A stretch of 64,000 nucleotides of DNA, taken from contig JADJMO010000004.1 of assembly GCA_016709545.1 (NCBI GenBank), positions 124,001 through 188,000 on the forward strand. The letters run 5' to 3'. Source of the DNA: Myxococcales bacterium. Its GTDB lineage: Bacteria; Myxococcota_A; Polyangia; Polyangiales; JADJMO01. Below the pieces are notes generated by a model. That model saw only the letters and a program-made list of their open reading frames with translations, was not told the origin of the DNA and searched no databases. Position 1 is the first letter of the stretch, and the number at the start of each line of letters is the position of its first letter. This document shows positions 26,490-36,020 of this stretch, in pieces. The position numbers and the translations under genes were made by a program.

Positions 26490-27956
26490 ATGCGCCTGCT
26501 CCCCCTCGCCCTCACCACCGCGCTCCTCTCCGCGGCTTCCGTCGCGGCGGCCGCGGAGATCCCGGTCAAGACCAGCGCGGAGCTCACGGCCGCCATCGCC
26601 GCCGCCAAGGCCGGCGACACGCTGGTGCTCGCCAGCGGCACCTACGCGCTCACCGGCGCCTCGTGCTCGGCGAACGGCACCGCGACGGCGCCGATCACCG
26701 TGAAGTCGGCGACGTCACTCGGCGCCAAGATCCGCTTCGACGGGCTCGAGGGGTTCAAGGTGCGCGGCGCCCACTGGCACTTCGAGGGCCTCGACGTGCA
26801 AGGCGTCTGCGCCGCCGACTCCAGCTGCGAGCACGCCTTCCACGTGGGCGGCGGCGCGGTCGGCTTCGTCCTCCGCGGCAGCCGCGTGGTCGACTTCAAC
26901 GCGCAGCTCAAGGTCAACTCCGACAAGGACTCCGCCGGCGTCTTTCAGACCCCGCACGGCGGGCTCGTCGAGGGCAACGAGATCTACGACACCCACGCGC
27001 GCGCCACGAGCAACCCGACCACCAAGCTCAACATCGACACCGGCGACGGCTGGGTCGTGCGCGCGAACTTCCTGCACGACTTCCAGAAGGGTGGCGGCGA
27101 CAACGTCAGCTACGGCGCGTTCATGAAGAGCGGCGGCAAGGACGGCGTGTTCGAGCGGAACCTCGTCTGGTGCGAGAAGACCCTCAAGGGCGGCACGCGC
27201 ATCGGTCTCTCGTTCGGCGGCGGCGGGACGGGGGCGCAGTTCTGCGCGCCGGCGTTCGACGCCGCGGTCCCCTGCGACCCCGAACACACCGGCGGGACGA
27301 TGCGCAACAACGTCATCCTCGAGTGCAGCGACGTCGGCATCTACCTGAACAAGTCGAGGAACACGAAGCTCCTCCACAACACCCTCATCGCCACGGCGGG
27401 CATCGACTTCCGCTTCGCGAGCACCACCGGCGAGGCACGCGCCAACGTCCTCGCGGGGAAGATCCGCGGTCGCGACGGCGGCACCTTCACCGGCGTCGGC
27501 AACCTCGAGAACCTCTCCCCCGCCGACTTCGCCGGATGGTACGTCGCGCCCCTTTCCGCCGACCTGCGAAAGAAGGGTGACCTCGCCAAGCTGCTCGACA
27601 AGGCCACCGGCGCGAGCGTCGCCGACGACTACTGCGCGCGAGCCCGCGCCGGCACCCACGACCTCGGCGCGCTCGAGCACTCGCTCGGCGACTGCGACAC
27701 GACCAAGACCTGGCCCGGAGGCGGGGTCACGCCACCCCCGCCCAGCGACGCGGGCGTCGACGCCGCGCCTCCGCCGGTCGACGGTGGCGATGCTGCCATT
27801 CCTGCCACCGACGGCGGCGACGACGCGGGTGCGGGCGCCACCCCGACCGACGACGCCGGCGGCTGTGGCTGCGCGGTGCCGCGACGCAGCGACGCTCCGC
27901 TCGCGCTGCTCGGCCTCGCCGTCGCCCTCACGCTCGCGCGAACGCGGCGCCGGTGA
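26490..27956 (+). CDS. Right-handed parallel beta-helix protein (polysaccharide-lyase-6-like) with MYXO-CTERM tail
   Basis: 488 residues. Signal MRLLPLALTTALLSAASVAAAA. Residues 25-380 are beta-helix coils resembling chondroitinase-B/alginate-lyase-type PL6 proteins (VKTSAELTAAIAAAKAGDTL, GLVEGNEIYDTHARAT, GTMRNNVILECSDVGIYLNK). Lyase activity is not proven, because I cannot place the catalytic Lys/Arg securely. A Pro/Asp/Gly linker leads to GGCGCAVPRR, the helix APLALLGLAVALTLA and RTRRR, the full MYXO-CTERM sorting arrangement for surface attachment. Its 3' end overlaps the convergent methyltransferase gene by 29 bp. Confidence 0.82.
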   Translation: MRLLPLALTTALLSAASVAAAAEIPVKTSAELTAAIAAAKAGDTLVLASGTYALTGASCSANGTATAPITVKSATSLGAKIRFDGLEGFKVRGAHWHFEGLDVQGVCAADSSCEHAFHVGGGAVGFVLRGSRVVDFNAQLKVNSDKDSAGVFQTPHGGLVEGNEIYDTHARATSNPTTKLNIDTGDGWVVRANFLHDFQKGGGDNVSYGAFMKSGGKDGVFERNLVWCEKTLKGGTRIGLSFGGGGTGAQFCAPAFDAAVPCDPEHTGGTMRNNVILECSDVGIYLNKSRNTKLLHNTLIATAGIDFRFASTTGEARANVLAGKIRGRDGGTFTGVGNLENLSPADFAGWYVAPLSADLRKKGDLAKLLDKATGASVADDYCARARAGTHDLGALEHSLGDCDTTKTWPGGGVTPPPPSDAGVDAAPPPVDGGDAAIPATDGGDDAGAGATPTDDAGGCGCAVPRRSDAPLALLGLAVALTLARTRRR

Positions 27957-28678
27957 GCACCCGCGCGGCCTCTTCGGTGTAGTCCTCGCCTTGCTCGCCG
28001 CGGATCGCGAGGGGCGCCTCGATCACGAGCCCCCGGGCGCCCCGGCTTGGCCTCGAGGAACACCACCTGCGCCTCGCGCTGCGGCCGGGGGTGGACGAAC
28101 CGCAGGCGCTTGCCGTGCAGGCCGCGCCCGCGACACGTCGCGAGCAGCTCGGTGACGCGCGAGGCGGGGAACGAGAGCACGAGGCGCCCGTCGCGCCCCA
28201 GCGAGCGCGCCGCGGCCCGCACGAAGGCCTCGAGGCTCCCCTCGACGAACGCGCGCGCACCGGCCCGCGCTCTCCCCGTCGCGGTCGGGCCGTCGTCCAC
28301 GTCGAACCACGGCGGGTTCGCCACGGCGAGGTCCACGCAGAGGCCGCGCACGCGCGTGACCGACCCCTCGAAGACCTCCAGGCGATCGGCGCACGCGTTG
28401 TGCTCGGCGTTGACCCGCGCGAGCGCCGCGTGCGTGGGGTCGATCTCCACCAGCGTCGCCCGACGCGCCCAGCCCGTGACCGTGAGCACGAGCCCGACGG
28501 CACCGGGCCCGGCGCCGAGATCGACGAGCGCCCGGAACGGCCGCGGGCGCCGCGCGATCGCGAAGGCCGCCAGCAAGGGCGCCTCGACCGACACCCGGTA
28601 GCCCTTGGTGGGCTGCTCGTAGACGACGCGCCCCGAGAGGAGCGCGTCACGCGTCGTCGAGAGCTCGATCGCGGGCAC
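27928..28678 (-). CDS. tRNA1(Val) adenine-N6 methyltransferase-like protein (TrmN6/YfiC family, frameshifted)
   Basis: About 250 residues from ATG 28678. Early motif GRVVYEQPTKGYRVSVEAPL, SAM-binding LVDLGAGPGAVGLVL, and the N6-adenine catalytic motif NPPW in VDLAVANPPWFDVDD. The frame is lost at the C runs 28030-28034/28040-28043; the adjacent frame carries GLVIEAPLAIRGEQGEDYTE and ends at 27928. One indel restores a full-length protein. It begins 3 bp after the stop of the nine-repeat Cys-rich gene, an unexpected operon partner for a tRNA-modifying enzyme. Confidence 0.75.
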
Positions 28679-28681
28679 GCC

Positions 28682-29734
28682 CTACTTGCACTTGGCGCCG
28701 ATGCAGGCTGCGATCTCCTTGTCGCAGACCTTGCGGAAGCAATCGAGGGTGGCGCCGCCGCCGCTGCACTTGGAGAAGTTCTTGACCACGCACGCGAACG
28801 CCTGGTCGACGAAGAACTGCACGGCCGGGCAGCCGAGCGACACGCAGTTGGCGATGCAGGTGGGGCTCGGGGTGCCGCCGACGCCGGACGAGATGCACTT
28901 GCCGATGATGCACGTGAGCACGTCGAGGCAGCCCGTGGTCTCGCAGGTGCCGCAGTCCTCGGTGCAGTTGGTGCAGGTCTCGTACGGGCCCTCGCACTTC
29001 TTGTTGCCGCACACCGAGCACGGGCCGCAGTCGGCCTTGCACGAGGCGCAGGTCTCGGTGCCCTTGCAGATGCCGTCGCCGCAGCCCACGCACTTGCCGC
29101 AGTCGCCGGGGCAGCTGAAGCAGTTCTCGGTGGCCGCGTCGCACTTGCCGTCGCCGCAGGTCTTGCAAGCGCCGCAGTCCGGCGCGCACGAGAGGCAGTC
29201 CTCCGAGCCGGCGCAGAAGCCGTCGCCGCACTTGTCGCAGCCGCCGCAGTCGCCGGGGCAGCTGTCGCAGGTCTCGCCGCCGTCGCACTTGCCGTTGCCA
29301 CACGTCTTGCAGAGGCCGCAGTCGACCGGGCACGTGGCGCAGTCCTCGCCGCCGGCGCAGACGCCGTCGCCGCAGGCAGGACACTTTCCGCAGTCGTCCG
29401 AGCAGCTCGCGCAGCTCTCGGTGTCCTGACAGGTGCCGTCGCCGCAGGTGGTGCACTTGCCGCAGTCGCCCGGGCAGCTCGTGCAGCTCTCGCTCGGATC
29501 GCACACGCCGTTGCCGCACGTGGCGCACTTGCCGCAGTCGGAGGAGCAAGAAGCGCAGCTCTCGTCGGCCTGACAGACGCCGTCGCCGCAGGTCTTCGGC
29601 GTGACGCCGCCGTCGATCTCGGGCTGCGCGACCCCGTCGAGCGTCGAGCGCGAACCACACCCGAAGGCGAGGCCGGTGACCATGCTGGCGGCGCAGGCCA
29701 CCTTGACGACCCGCTGGACGAACGACGCGCTCAT
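28682..29734 (-). CDS. Lipoprotein with nine tandem six-cysteine repeats
   Basis: 350 residues. Signal up to lipobox LAFGC near residue 26. Residues about 48-265 are nine consecutive repeats of 23-25 residues following C-G-[DN]-x2-x-C-x5/6-C-x2-C-x3-[DE]-C-G-x-C, for example TCGDGVCQADESC and KTCGNGKCDGGETC: about 54 regularly spaced cysteines. A C-terminal domain of 80 residues has eight more Cys (GCLDVLTCIIGKCISSG, CVVKNFSKC). The repeat recalls small disulfide or metal knots and may make a stiff calcium-binding rod through its Asp/Asn-Gly loops. Function unknown. Confidence 0.78.
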   Translation of the reverse strand: MSASFVQRVVKVACAASMVTGLAFGCGSRSTLDGVAQPEIDGGVTPKTCGDGVCQADESCASCSSDCGKCATCGNGVCDPSESCTSCPGDCGKCTTCGDGTCQDTESCASCSDDCGKCPACGDGVCAGGEDCATCPVDCGLCKTCGNGKCDGGETCDSCPGDCGGCDKCGDGFCAGSEDCLSCAPDCGACKTCGDGKCDAATENCFSCPGDCGKCVGCGDGICKGTETCASCKADCGPCSVCGNKKCEGPYETCTNCTEDCGTCETTGCLDVLTCIIGKCISSGVGGTPSPTCIANCVSLGCPAVQFFVDQAFACVVKNFSKCSGGGATLDCFRKVCDKEIAACIGAKCK

Positions 29735-29989
29735 GAGACCTCCGAAGGCAAGAGATCGAGGAGTCTAGCGCGCGCCTCCTCACTTGGCTGTATTTGCTGG
29801 CGGGGGGCCTTCGCCCCCCGCTGAGGTCGGCCGCCGCGCCGCTCCTCGCTGGGCTCGTCGCGTCGCTGACCGTCGACCGCCCCCCTGCTCGCTCCGCTCG
29901 CGATTTCCCAAGCGTGGGCGGCGGAATTCCGCCCCCGCTGTGGTGCCCCGTGGGTAAGCTCTCGCCTCCCTCCAGAAGAGCTGTCGCCT
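29735..29989. other. Divergent intergenic region with hairpin
   Basis: 255 bp between the divergent Cys-repeat lipoprotein and the membrane glycosyltransferase. It holds one very strong hairpin (29800-29821) and a GCTCGCTCCGCTCGC near-palindrome around 29888-29902. I see no convincing promoter boxes or small gene. Confidence 0.5.
29800..29821. repeat. Perfect 9-bp GC hairpin with 4-nt loop
   Basis: GCGGGGGGC (29800-29808), loop CTTC, GCCCCCCGC (29813-29821). It lies upstream of both divergent genes, so it is not a simple terminator. A similar G6/C6 hairpin is at 40715-40736, and the 93-bp repeats at 40418 also hold G6/C6 stems, suggesting a dispersed intergenic hairpin class. Confidence 0.6.
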
Positions 29990-32184
29990 GTGCTCCCCAA
30001 CGCGCTCCGCCTGATCCAAGTCGGCCTCGCCTCGCTGATCGTGGCCGCTGCGTTCCGCGCGCCGAAGCGTGGGTTCGTGTTCGATTTCGGCGGTCGCGTC
30101 TTCCACGCCGGTCCGTACTGGCTCCTCGCGATCGCGGTGCTCGTCGTCTCGTACCTGCGCCACGAGCAGGTCGCGCGGTTCGTCGCGCGCATCCCGCGGG
30201 TCGTCCTCGACGTGCTGTTCTTCACGGCCGCGTTCCTCCTCGTGAAGCGGTTCACGTTCGGCGCGTTCGGCGCCTTCCCGCAGATCCAGGACGAGATCAG
30301 CTACGACCTGCTCGCGCGGCGCATCTCGATCGGCCAGCCGATACCGGCCTCGCACCCGCTGTTCGAGTTCTTCCGTATGCGCTTCCTCGTGGAGGACGGC
30401 CGCAGCTACCCGCTGTTCCAGCCCGGCTGGCCGCTCCTGCTCGCGGTGTTCTGGAAGCTCCACGCGCCGGGCCTCGCCCCCGCGTTCGCGACCGCGATGC
30501 TCGTGGTCGCCGGCTCGCGGCTCGCGGATCGGCTCTACGGCCGCGTCGCCAGCGTGCTCGCCGGCCTCCTGCTCCTCGCGAGCGGGTTCCTGCACGTGGT
30601 CGGCGGCGCCTACTTCGCGCACGCTCGCGGCCGCGCTGCTGTGCTCCGGCCTCGAGGGCCTGCACTTCGCGCTGGTCGACCCGGACCCGCGTCGCGCCCA
30701 CCTCGGCGCGCTGCTCGGCGGCATCGCGAGCGCCTGGCTCGTGATCACGCGCCTGCCCACGGCGCTCACGCTGTTCTTCGGGATCGTCGTCGGTGTCCTC
30801 GTGTTCGCCGTGCGGTTCCCCGCGCCCGTGCCGGGCGAGCCTCGCTTCGCGCGCTTCCGCAAGCCCAGCGTGCCGCGGCCTCTGCGAAGGCCGCTCCTCG
30901 TGTTCGTGTGCCTCGCCGCGCTCGGCCCGCTGACCCAGGCCGCGTGGAACGTCCGCACCACGGGGCACGTCCTCGAGCTCCCCCAGGACCGCTACTTCGC
31001 GCAGACCGAGGACAACCCCGACTGCCACCGCCTCGGCTTCGGTGACGAGGTGGGGTGCGGGCGCGAGCACCCGAAGGAGGTGCCGCCCGAGGGCTACACG
31101 CTCGAGCGCGCGATGCAGGTCACGACCATGCGGTGGAACGTGTTCCGCGTGGACGCCTGGGGCACGGGCTGGCCGATCGCGCTCGCGGCGCTGTTCGTGC
31201 TGCGGTCGCGCAAGCGCGAGGACGCGCTCGTGGTGGTGGGCACGCTCGGTCCACTCGCCGTGTACTACGCGTTCTACTACCACGCGATCCAGCACGGCGC
31301 GCGGCTCCACCGACCTCATGGGTCCCCTCGCCGTGGCGATCGCGGCGGGCCTCACGCTGCAGCCACAGAGCGAGGGCGAGGCTCCGCCGAGCAAGGCCTG
31401 GCAGATCGCGTGCGCGCTCGGCACGATGGTGCTCGCCCTGGTGGTCGTCGACGAGCTCCGCAAGGACATCCCGAACCGCATCAAGGACATCAACCGGCAG
31501 CGCCAGGCCGAGCGCGTGCACGAGAACGTCGACAAGACCAACGCCCACCACGCGATCGTCTACGTGCAGAACTGCGTCGAGCCCGACCGCGGTGACGTCG
31601 TCTACGGCTGGCCGAGCGTGCTCAACACGCCGCGTCTCTGGGACGGTGATCGGGTCTACGTGCGCAGCTTCGACGTCGCGCACGATCGGCAGATGGTCAC
31701 CATGTACCCGACCTGGCAGCACCAGCGCGTCGACTGCATCGGTCGTCCGCTGCCGTTCCCGTTCGCCCAGCCCACGCCGTCGCGGGTCGTCGTCGAGGGC
31801 GAGGCGAAGTTCCCGCCCGACACCCGCGTGGACTCCTACGCGCAGATCGAGGGTCTGCCCGAGGCCAGCAACCGGCAGTTCCTCAAGATCACGCTGCGCT
31901 CGCCGAAGGCCAACGTCGTGTTCCGCCAGTACCTGTTCGAGGAGGGCGACTACCAGATCTCCGCCGAGATCCCGCTGCGCTTCGACAGCGGCCGCTTCGC
32001 GCTGGTGGTCGACGGCACCGTGCTCGCGCCGCCGCTCGACGGACGCGGCGCCAAGTCGGTGCTGCACTGGAACGCGGCGGGCAAGCTCCACCTCGCGGCC
32101 GGCACCCACCGCATCGAGGTGCGCTCCCTCGAGGGCATCGGCACCTTCGTGCACGCCCTCGACCGCATCGAGTTCTCGAAGTAG
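29990..32184 (+). CDS. GT-C type membrane glycosyltransferase (two frameshifts)
   Basis: About 730 residues from GTG 29990. The N-terminal 400 residues are multi-pass membrane (LASLIVAAAF, YWLLAIAVLVVSYL, VVLDVLFFTAAFLLV), with the first-loop acidic motif QIQDEISYDLLARR typical of PMT/ArnT-like enzymes that use lipid-linked sugars. The frame changes near 30621 (continuing LAAALLCSGLEGLHFALVD, then TRLPTALTLFFGIVVGVLVF) and near 31302 (continuing DLMGPLAVAIAAGLTLQPQ). The soluble C-terminus (VVYGWPSVLNTPRLWDGDRV, YLFEEGDYQISAEIPLRF) is beta-rich and ends HALDRIEFSK at 32184. Acceptor and sugar are unknown. Confidence 0.72.
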
Positions 32185-32191
32185 CCGCGCC

Positions 32192-32919
32192 CTATTTGGG
32201 CGCGCGCTGCTCCTTCATCCACACCCGCAGCTTCGCCGTCTCCTGCGCCGTGGCGCCGAGCTCGACCGCCTCGGCGAGCGCGGCGTCTGCCTCGGCGTGG
32301 CGCCCGAGCTTGGTGAGGGCCCATGCGCGTCCGAGGTGCGCTCCGGCGTGCTTGGGGCGCCGCTTGATCAGCTCCTCGTACCAGCGGAGCGCCTCCTTGC
32401 CGTCCTCGTCGATCACCGCGAGGGTGGCGAGGCCGAGCACGCACGCGGCGTCGCGATCGCCGTCCTTGGTCGCGAGCCCCGCGGTGTAGGCCTCCCGAGC
32501 ACCCTTCTTGTCGCCGCGCTGGAGGCGCGAGAACCCGAGCGCGTGGAACGTCCGCGGGTCCTGGTCTCCGCGGCGGATGGCCTCCTCGAGCCGGGGGATC
32601 GCGGCCTCGTGTTCGCCCCACGCCGCGCAGCGCAGGCCGCCCTCGCGCGGGCCGCGGGGTCGGTCTTCTTCACCTCGGCGGCGCGGTCGTACTCCGCGAG
32701 CGCCTCGTCGTAGCGGTGAGCGAGCTCGTAACCATGACCGAGATCGATGTGCGCCTGCGGATCGTCCGGGTGCGCGTCGCGGAGCTTCTCGAGCTCCACG
32801 ATCCCTTGCGGGATGCGCCCGTGCGCGAGCAGGAGCAGCGCGCGCTCGCGGGGCGTCTCCACGTGCGCGCAGCCGACGATCACGCTCGCGATCCCGAGAG
32901 CGAGCGCGCGCGAGATCAT
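32192..32919 (-). CDS. TPR lipoprotein (frameshifted)
   Basis: About 240 residues. Start ATG 32919 shares its A with the TGA of the upstream cNMP-like gene (TGATG), so it is coupled. Signal LALGIASVIVGC with lipobox. TPR-like repeats follow: IPQGIVELEKLRDAHPDDPQ, AHRYDEALAEYDRAAEVKKT, then after a frame change near 32640 EHEAAIPRLEEAIRRGDQDP, DKKGAREAYTAGLATK and EALRWYEELIKRRPKHAGAH, to the stop at 32192. Probable periplasmic scaffold. It converges on the glycosyltransferase with 7 bp between stops. Confidence 0.75.
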
Positions 32920-34970
32920 CACCCTTCGCCGAGCAGCTCGAGGAGCGGGGGCACCGTGACGAGCATCTCCTCGGTCGCGCTGCGCGTCGCCACGATGACC
33001 AGGGCCCCTCGTTCGCCCGCGCGCACGGTCGAGGGCGCGGGCTCGCGCGCGAGGAGCTCGGCGGGGAACAGCACCTCTCCCGGATCGAGGGTCCCGATCT
33101 CCATCGCGTCGGCGTCGGACCCGGTGCGCAGCGAGAGCTCGCCCGCGCCGACGAAGATGAGGGCGCGCACGACCTCGCCCTGCTTGACCACCGGCGCGTG
33201 CGGCGCGAGGCGCATGGTCTTGGCGCGAGAGAGCACCGCGTCGAGGATGCCGCCGTCGAGGCGGGCGCCGAGCTTGCCGGTCAGGGCCCCGGCGACGACG
33301 TGCACGTCGTCGCTCGCCGGCTCGAGCTCCTGCACCACCCACGGCGCGGCCACGTGCAGCGCCTCGACCGCCTCTTGCGGCACGGCGAGGTAGCGGGCGC
33401 CCTTCGGGCCGCCGAGCAGCTGGAGCTGACCCGACGCCGGCGCGAGGGCGGCGAGCAAGCGCACCTGCCCCTGACCGATGACGTCGAGGCGGGTGATGTA
33501 GCCGGGCGCGCGGACCTCGAGCTCGCCGGACAGCACCACCACCATCGGCGGCGCGACCTGCTGCTCGTCGGGCAGGAGCACTTGCTTCTCGGACGCCTGC
33601 ACCAGCGCCTCGCGCGCGTCGTCGGGCACGTCGGCGAGCACCTCGAAGCGCTCGGGGTCGAGCACGATGTCGCGGGCGGAGGGCACCGCGCGCGAGGCAG
33701 GCGGAGGCGCCGGGGTGCTCGGGAAGCCATCGCGGGGCGTGGGCAGCTTGACGAGCGCCGGGCGATCCGCGGCCTTGGCCTCGCTCACCGAGGGGGCGCG
33801 CGGCGCCTTCGGGATGTTGACGGCCGGCGTGGCGGCGGCGCGCGGCGGGGCCTCGCTCACGTGCTTCTGCACGCCGTCGGCGTGCGTGATCGCCGGCGGA
33901 CGCAGCGACGCGAGTGGCTTCGGCGGCACGCTGCCCATCGGCGGCGTGACGCTGCGGTGCGACGGCGGCTCGGCCTCTTCGGCCACGACAGCCTCTGCCT
34001 CTTCGGCCTTGGGCGCGGCGGGGAACGTCGAGTTCGGGCGCGACCGCACCGCAGGCTCGGACTCGGCGAGGAGCGCCGGCCCGAGCGCGGGGGTCTCGTC
34101 CGGATTCGCCCCGACGATCGAGCGGCCCGTGCTGTCGAGCGCGGGCCGCGGAGGCGCCGCCGGACGCGCAGGGGGGCGCGGACGCGGGACGGCGCCGACG
34201 CCGAACGGTGCGGTCCCCGTGCGACTCGTGTCTCCATCGGGGCGGACGCTCGGCGCCGCGCGAAGGCCCATGGGGGTCGGCGCGAAGTCCGGGGGCGGCG
34301 GCGGCACCGTCGGGACGTGCGGCAACGACTCGTCCTCGTTGGCGGCGTGCGGCAACGGGGGTGGAGGCGGCGGCAGATCCTCCGCGGTCGGCAGCTTGAT
34401 CGCGAGCGCGCGCAGCGGGCTCGGGAAGGGATTCGGCGTGGGCACCGGCTCGTTGCGTGCGGGCGCCTTGCTCACGGGTCGGGGCGGCGGCTTCGGCGGC
34501 TTCTTGTGCGCGAGCGGCTCCTCGACCGACTCGACCGCGGCGCTGTCGAGATCGAGGTCGATGGACTCGGTCGAGAGGCGACCCGACGGGACCTCAACCT
34601 CCTCCTCCACCGCCTCCGTCGACGGGGGCACCGCGGGCACTGCCGCCGCCACCGGGACGGCCGGCATCTCGGGCTCCAGCTCCGGCGGCATCGGCGGCGC
34701 GGGCTCGGAGGGGACGACGTCGGGCTGGTTGGCGAATGCTTCGGCGAGGGCCGCGAGCTCCCCCGCGGCCTTCACGAGCACGAGCATGCGGACGTCTTGC
34801 TCGGCCTCGGACGCGGCCTCGGCGGCGCGGCGCACCCAGGTGACCGCATCGGCGTGCTCGCCCCGCTTCCACAACGCCTCGGCGGTGGACAGGGCCCAGC
34901 CCACGTCCTCGGGATCCCCGTCCTCGGGCTGCGGGAACAGCGGCTGCGCGTCGGTCCCGGACATGCTCAT
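32919..34970 (-). CDS. Pro-rich protein with C-terminal cyclic-nucleotide-binding-like domains
   Basis: 683 residues from ATG 34970; a second ATG two codons on is equally possible. N-terminal TPR-like helix pair (VGWALSTAEALWKRGEHADA), then about 330 residues of Pro/Ala/Glu-rich disordered linker. The last 240 residues contain two cyclic-nucleotide-binding-like beta domains (QVAPPMVVVLSGELEVRAPG and HAPVVKQGEVVRALIFVGAG followed by LDPGEVLFPAELLA). The phosphate-binding Arg pocket is not evident, so ligand binding may be lost. No effector domain follows, which suggests a scaffold or polarity protein. Coupled to the TPR lipoprotein. Confidence 0.65.
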   Translation of the reverse strand: MSMSGTDAQPLFPQPEDGDPEDVGWALSTAEALWKRGEHADAVTWVRRAAEAASEAEQDVRMLVLVKAAGELAALAEAFANQPDVVPSEPAPPMPPELEPEMPAVPVAAAVPAVPPSTEAVEEEVEVPSGRLSTESIDLDLDSAAVESVEEPLAHKKPPKPPPRPVSKAPARNEPVPTPNPFPSPLRALAIKLPTAEDLPPPPPPLPHAANEDESLPHVPTVPPPPPDFAPTPMGLRAAPSVRPDGDTSRTGTAPFGVGAVPRPRPPARPAAPPRPALDSTGRSIVGANPDETPALGPALLAESEPAVRSRPNSTFPAAPKAEEAEAVVAEEAEPPSHRSVTPPMGSVPPKPLASLRPPAITHADGVQKHVSEAPPRAAATPAVNIPKAPRAPSVSEAKAADRPALVKLPTPRDGFPSTPAPPPASRAVPSARDIVLDPERFEVLADVPDDAREALVQASEKQVLLPDEQQVAPPMVVVLSGELEVRAPGYITRLDVIGQGQVRLLAALAPASGQLQLLGGPKGARYLAVPQEAVEALHVAAPWVVQELEPASDDVHVVAGALTGKLGARLDGGILDAVLSRAKTMRLAPHAPVVKQGEVVRALIFVGAGELSLRTGSDADAMEIGTLDPGEVLFPAELLAREPAPSTVRAGERGALVIVATRSATEEMLVTVPPLLELLGEG

Positions 34971-35003
34971 CCCAGAAGGTGCGACTCGGTTTTGGAGACT
35001 GTC

Positions 35004-36020
35004 CTAGAAGCCTCCCCCCGCGTTGTCGGGGGCGCCGGTGGTCGCAGCATCGTAGAAGTATCGCAGGCCGACGGCGAATACGAGGGTCTTTCCCCAGGGG
35101 TCGTTCGCGGGGGCCGCAATCTCCTGACGCACCCCGACGTCGATGGCGAAGGAGCGGTCCACGAAGCCTGTGCCGTAGTGGATGGAGTGGCGCTGGCTCC
35201 CCTGATCGTAGTGCCAGCCGATCCGCAGGGGATAGTGGTCGCCCGCCAGGAACTCGACACCGGCCTGGAGGCGGGCCTTCCAGCTGCCCCAGATCACCTT
35301 GTCCACCCCGACCACGTCGGCCTCGATGGTCAGGTCGCCCTTCTTGAACCCGAGGCCACCCCCGAACATGAGCGGCGCCAGCACGGTGCCCGGGTTGGTG
35401 AGGTTCTGGGCGACGAAGCCGAGGCGGAAACCCTCTGCGATGAGCAGGTTGAGGCCCGCGTCCAGCGTGAATCCTCGGTAGTTCGTGGCGTCGCTGCTGC
35501 TCCGCGAGACGGGGCTCTCGCCGAGCAGGCCGGTGCCGTCCTGGGTCGCGCGGAGGTAGTGCCCTCCGACGCCGACCGCGAGCCGGTCGCCGAACGGGAA
35601 CGCGAACGCCACACGCACGTCGAGGGTACCGCGACGGTAGGGGTCGCCGTCGTTGCCGAGGTCGGTGCGCGACACGAGCGCGCCCATCGCCATCTTCTGG
35701 GTGACGGCGTCGAGGATGGCGGCGCCGTATTGGAGCCGGTGGGCCTTGGTGTCGAGGCCACCGAGCAGCTCGAAGTGATAGACGCTCTGGGTGGCGAGAT
35801 TCGCCGGGTTGAGGGGGATGGCGGAGGTCGACTGGCCGAAGGCGCGGGCGGCGCCGCCCATCCCGACCGTGCGGGGTCCCTCGAACTCTCCGTACGCGTG
35901 GCCGAGCTCCGGCGCGCGGTACTCGTCGGCCCTGCTCTCGAGGGTGCTGGTCGAGAGGACGAGCGCGCCCACGAGGGCTGCCGCGCTGGTCTTCGGGGAA
36001 CGTCGCGCGCATCGTCGCAT
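35004..36020 (-). CDS. Outer-membrane beta-barrel protein (PorV/FadL-like)
   Basis: 338 residues from ATG 36020, which gives a clean signal (KTSAAALVGALVLSTSTLESRA); the frame extends upstream without support. The mature part begins RTVGMGGAARAFGQSTSAIP with LNPANLATQ, the hallmark start of PorV/FadL-type barrels, and continues as amphipathic strands such as LDVRVAFAFPFGDRLAVGVG, ending with an aromatic-rich strand (LVFAVGLRYFYDA). Likely transports hydrophobic compounds or supports secretion. Divergent from dnaA over about 515 bp. Confidence 0.75.
   Translation of the reverse strand: MRRCARRSPKTSAAALVGALVLSTSTLESRADEYRAPELGHAYGEFEGPRTVGMGGAARAFGQSTSAIPLNPANLATQSVYHFELLGGLDTKAHRLQYGAAILDAVTQKMAMGALVSRTDLGNDGDPYRRGTLDVRVAFAFPFGDRLAVGVGGHYLRATQDGTGLLGESPVSRSSSDATNYRGFTLDAGLNLLIAEGFRLGFVAQNLTNPGTVLAPLMFGGGLGFKKGDLTIEADVVGVDKVIWGSWKARLQAGVEFLAGDHYPLRIGWHYDQGSQRHSIHYGTGFVDRSFAIDVGVRQEIAAPANDPWGKTLVFAVGLRYFYDAATTGAPDNAGGGF

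Noticed and set aside
22940..26641. 1233-residue open frame on the minus strand
   Set aside because: Antisense to the FG-GAP lipoprotein, with monotonous Val/Gly/Asp/Arg composition and no domain.
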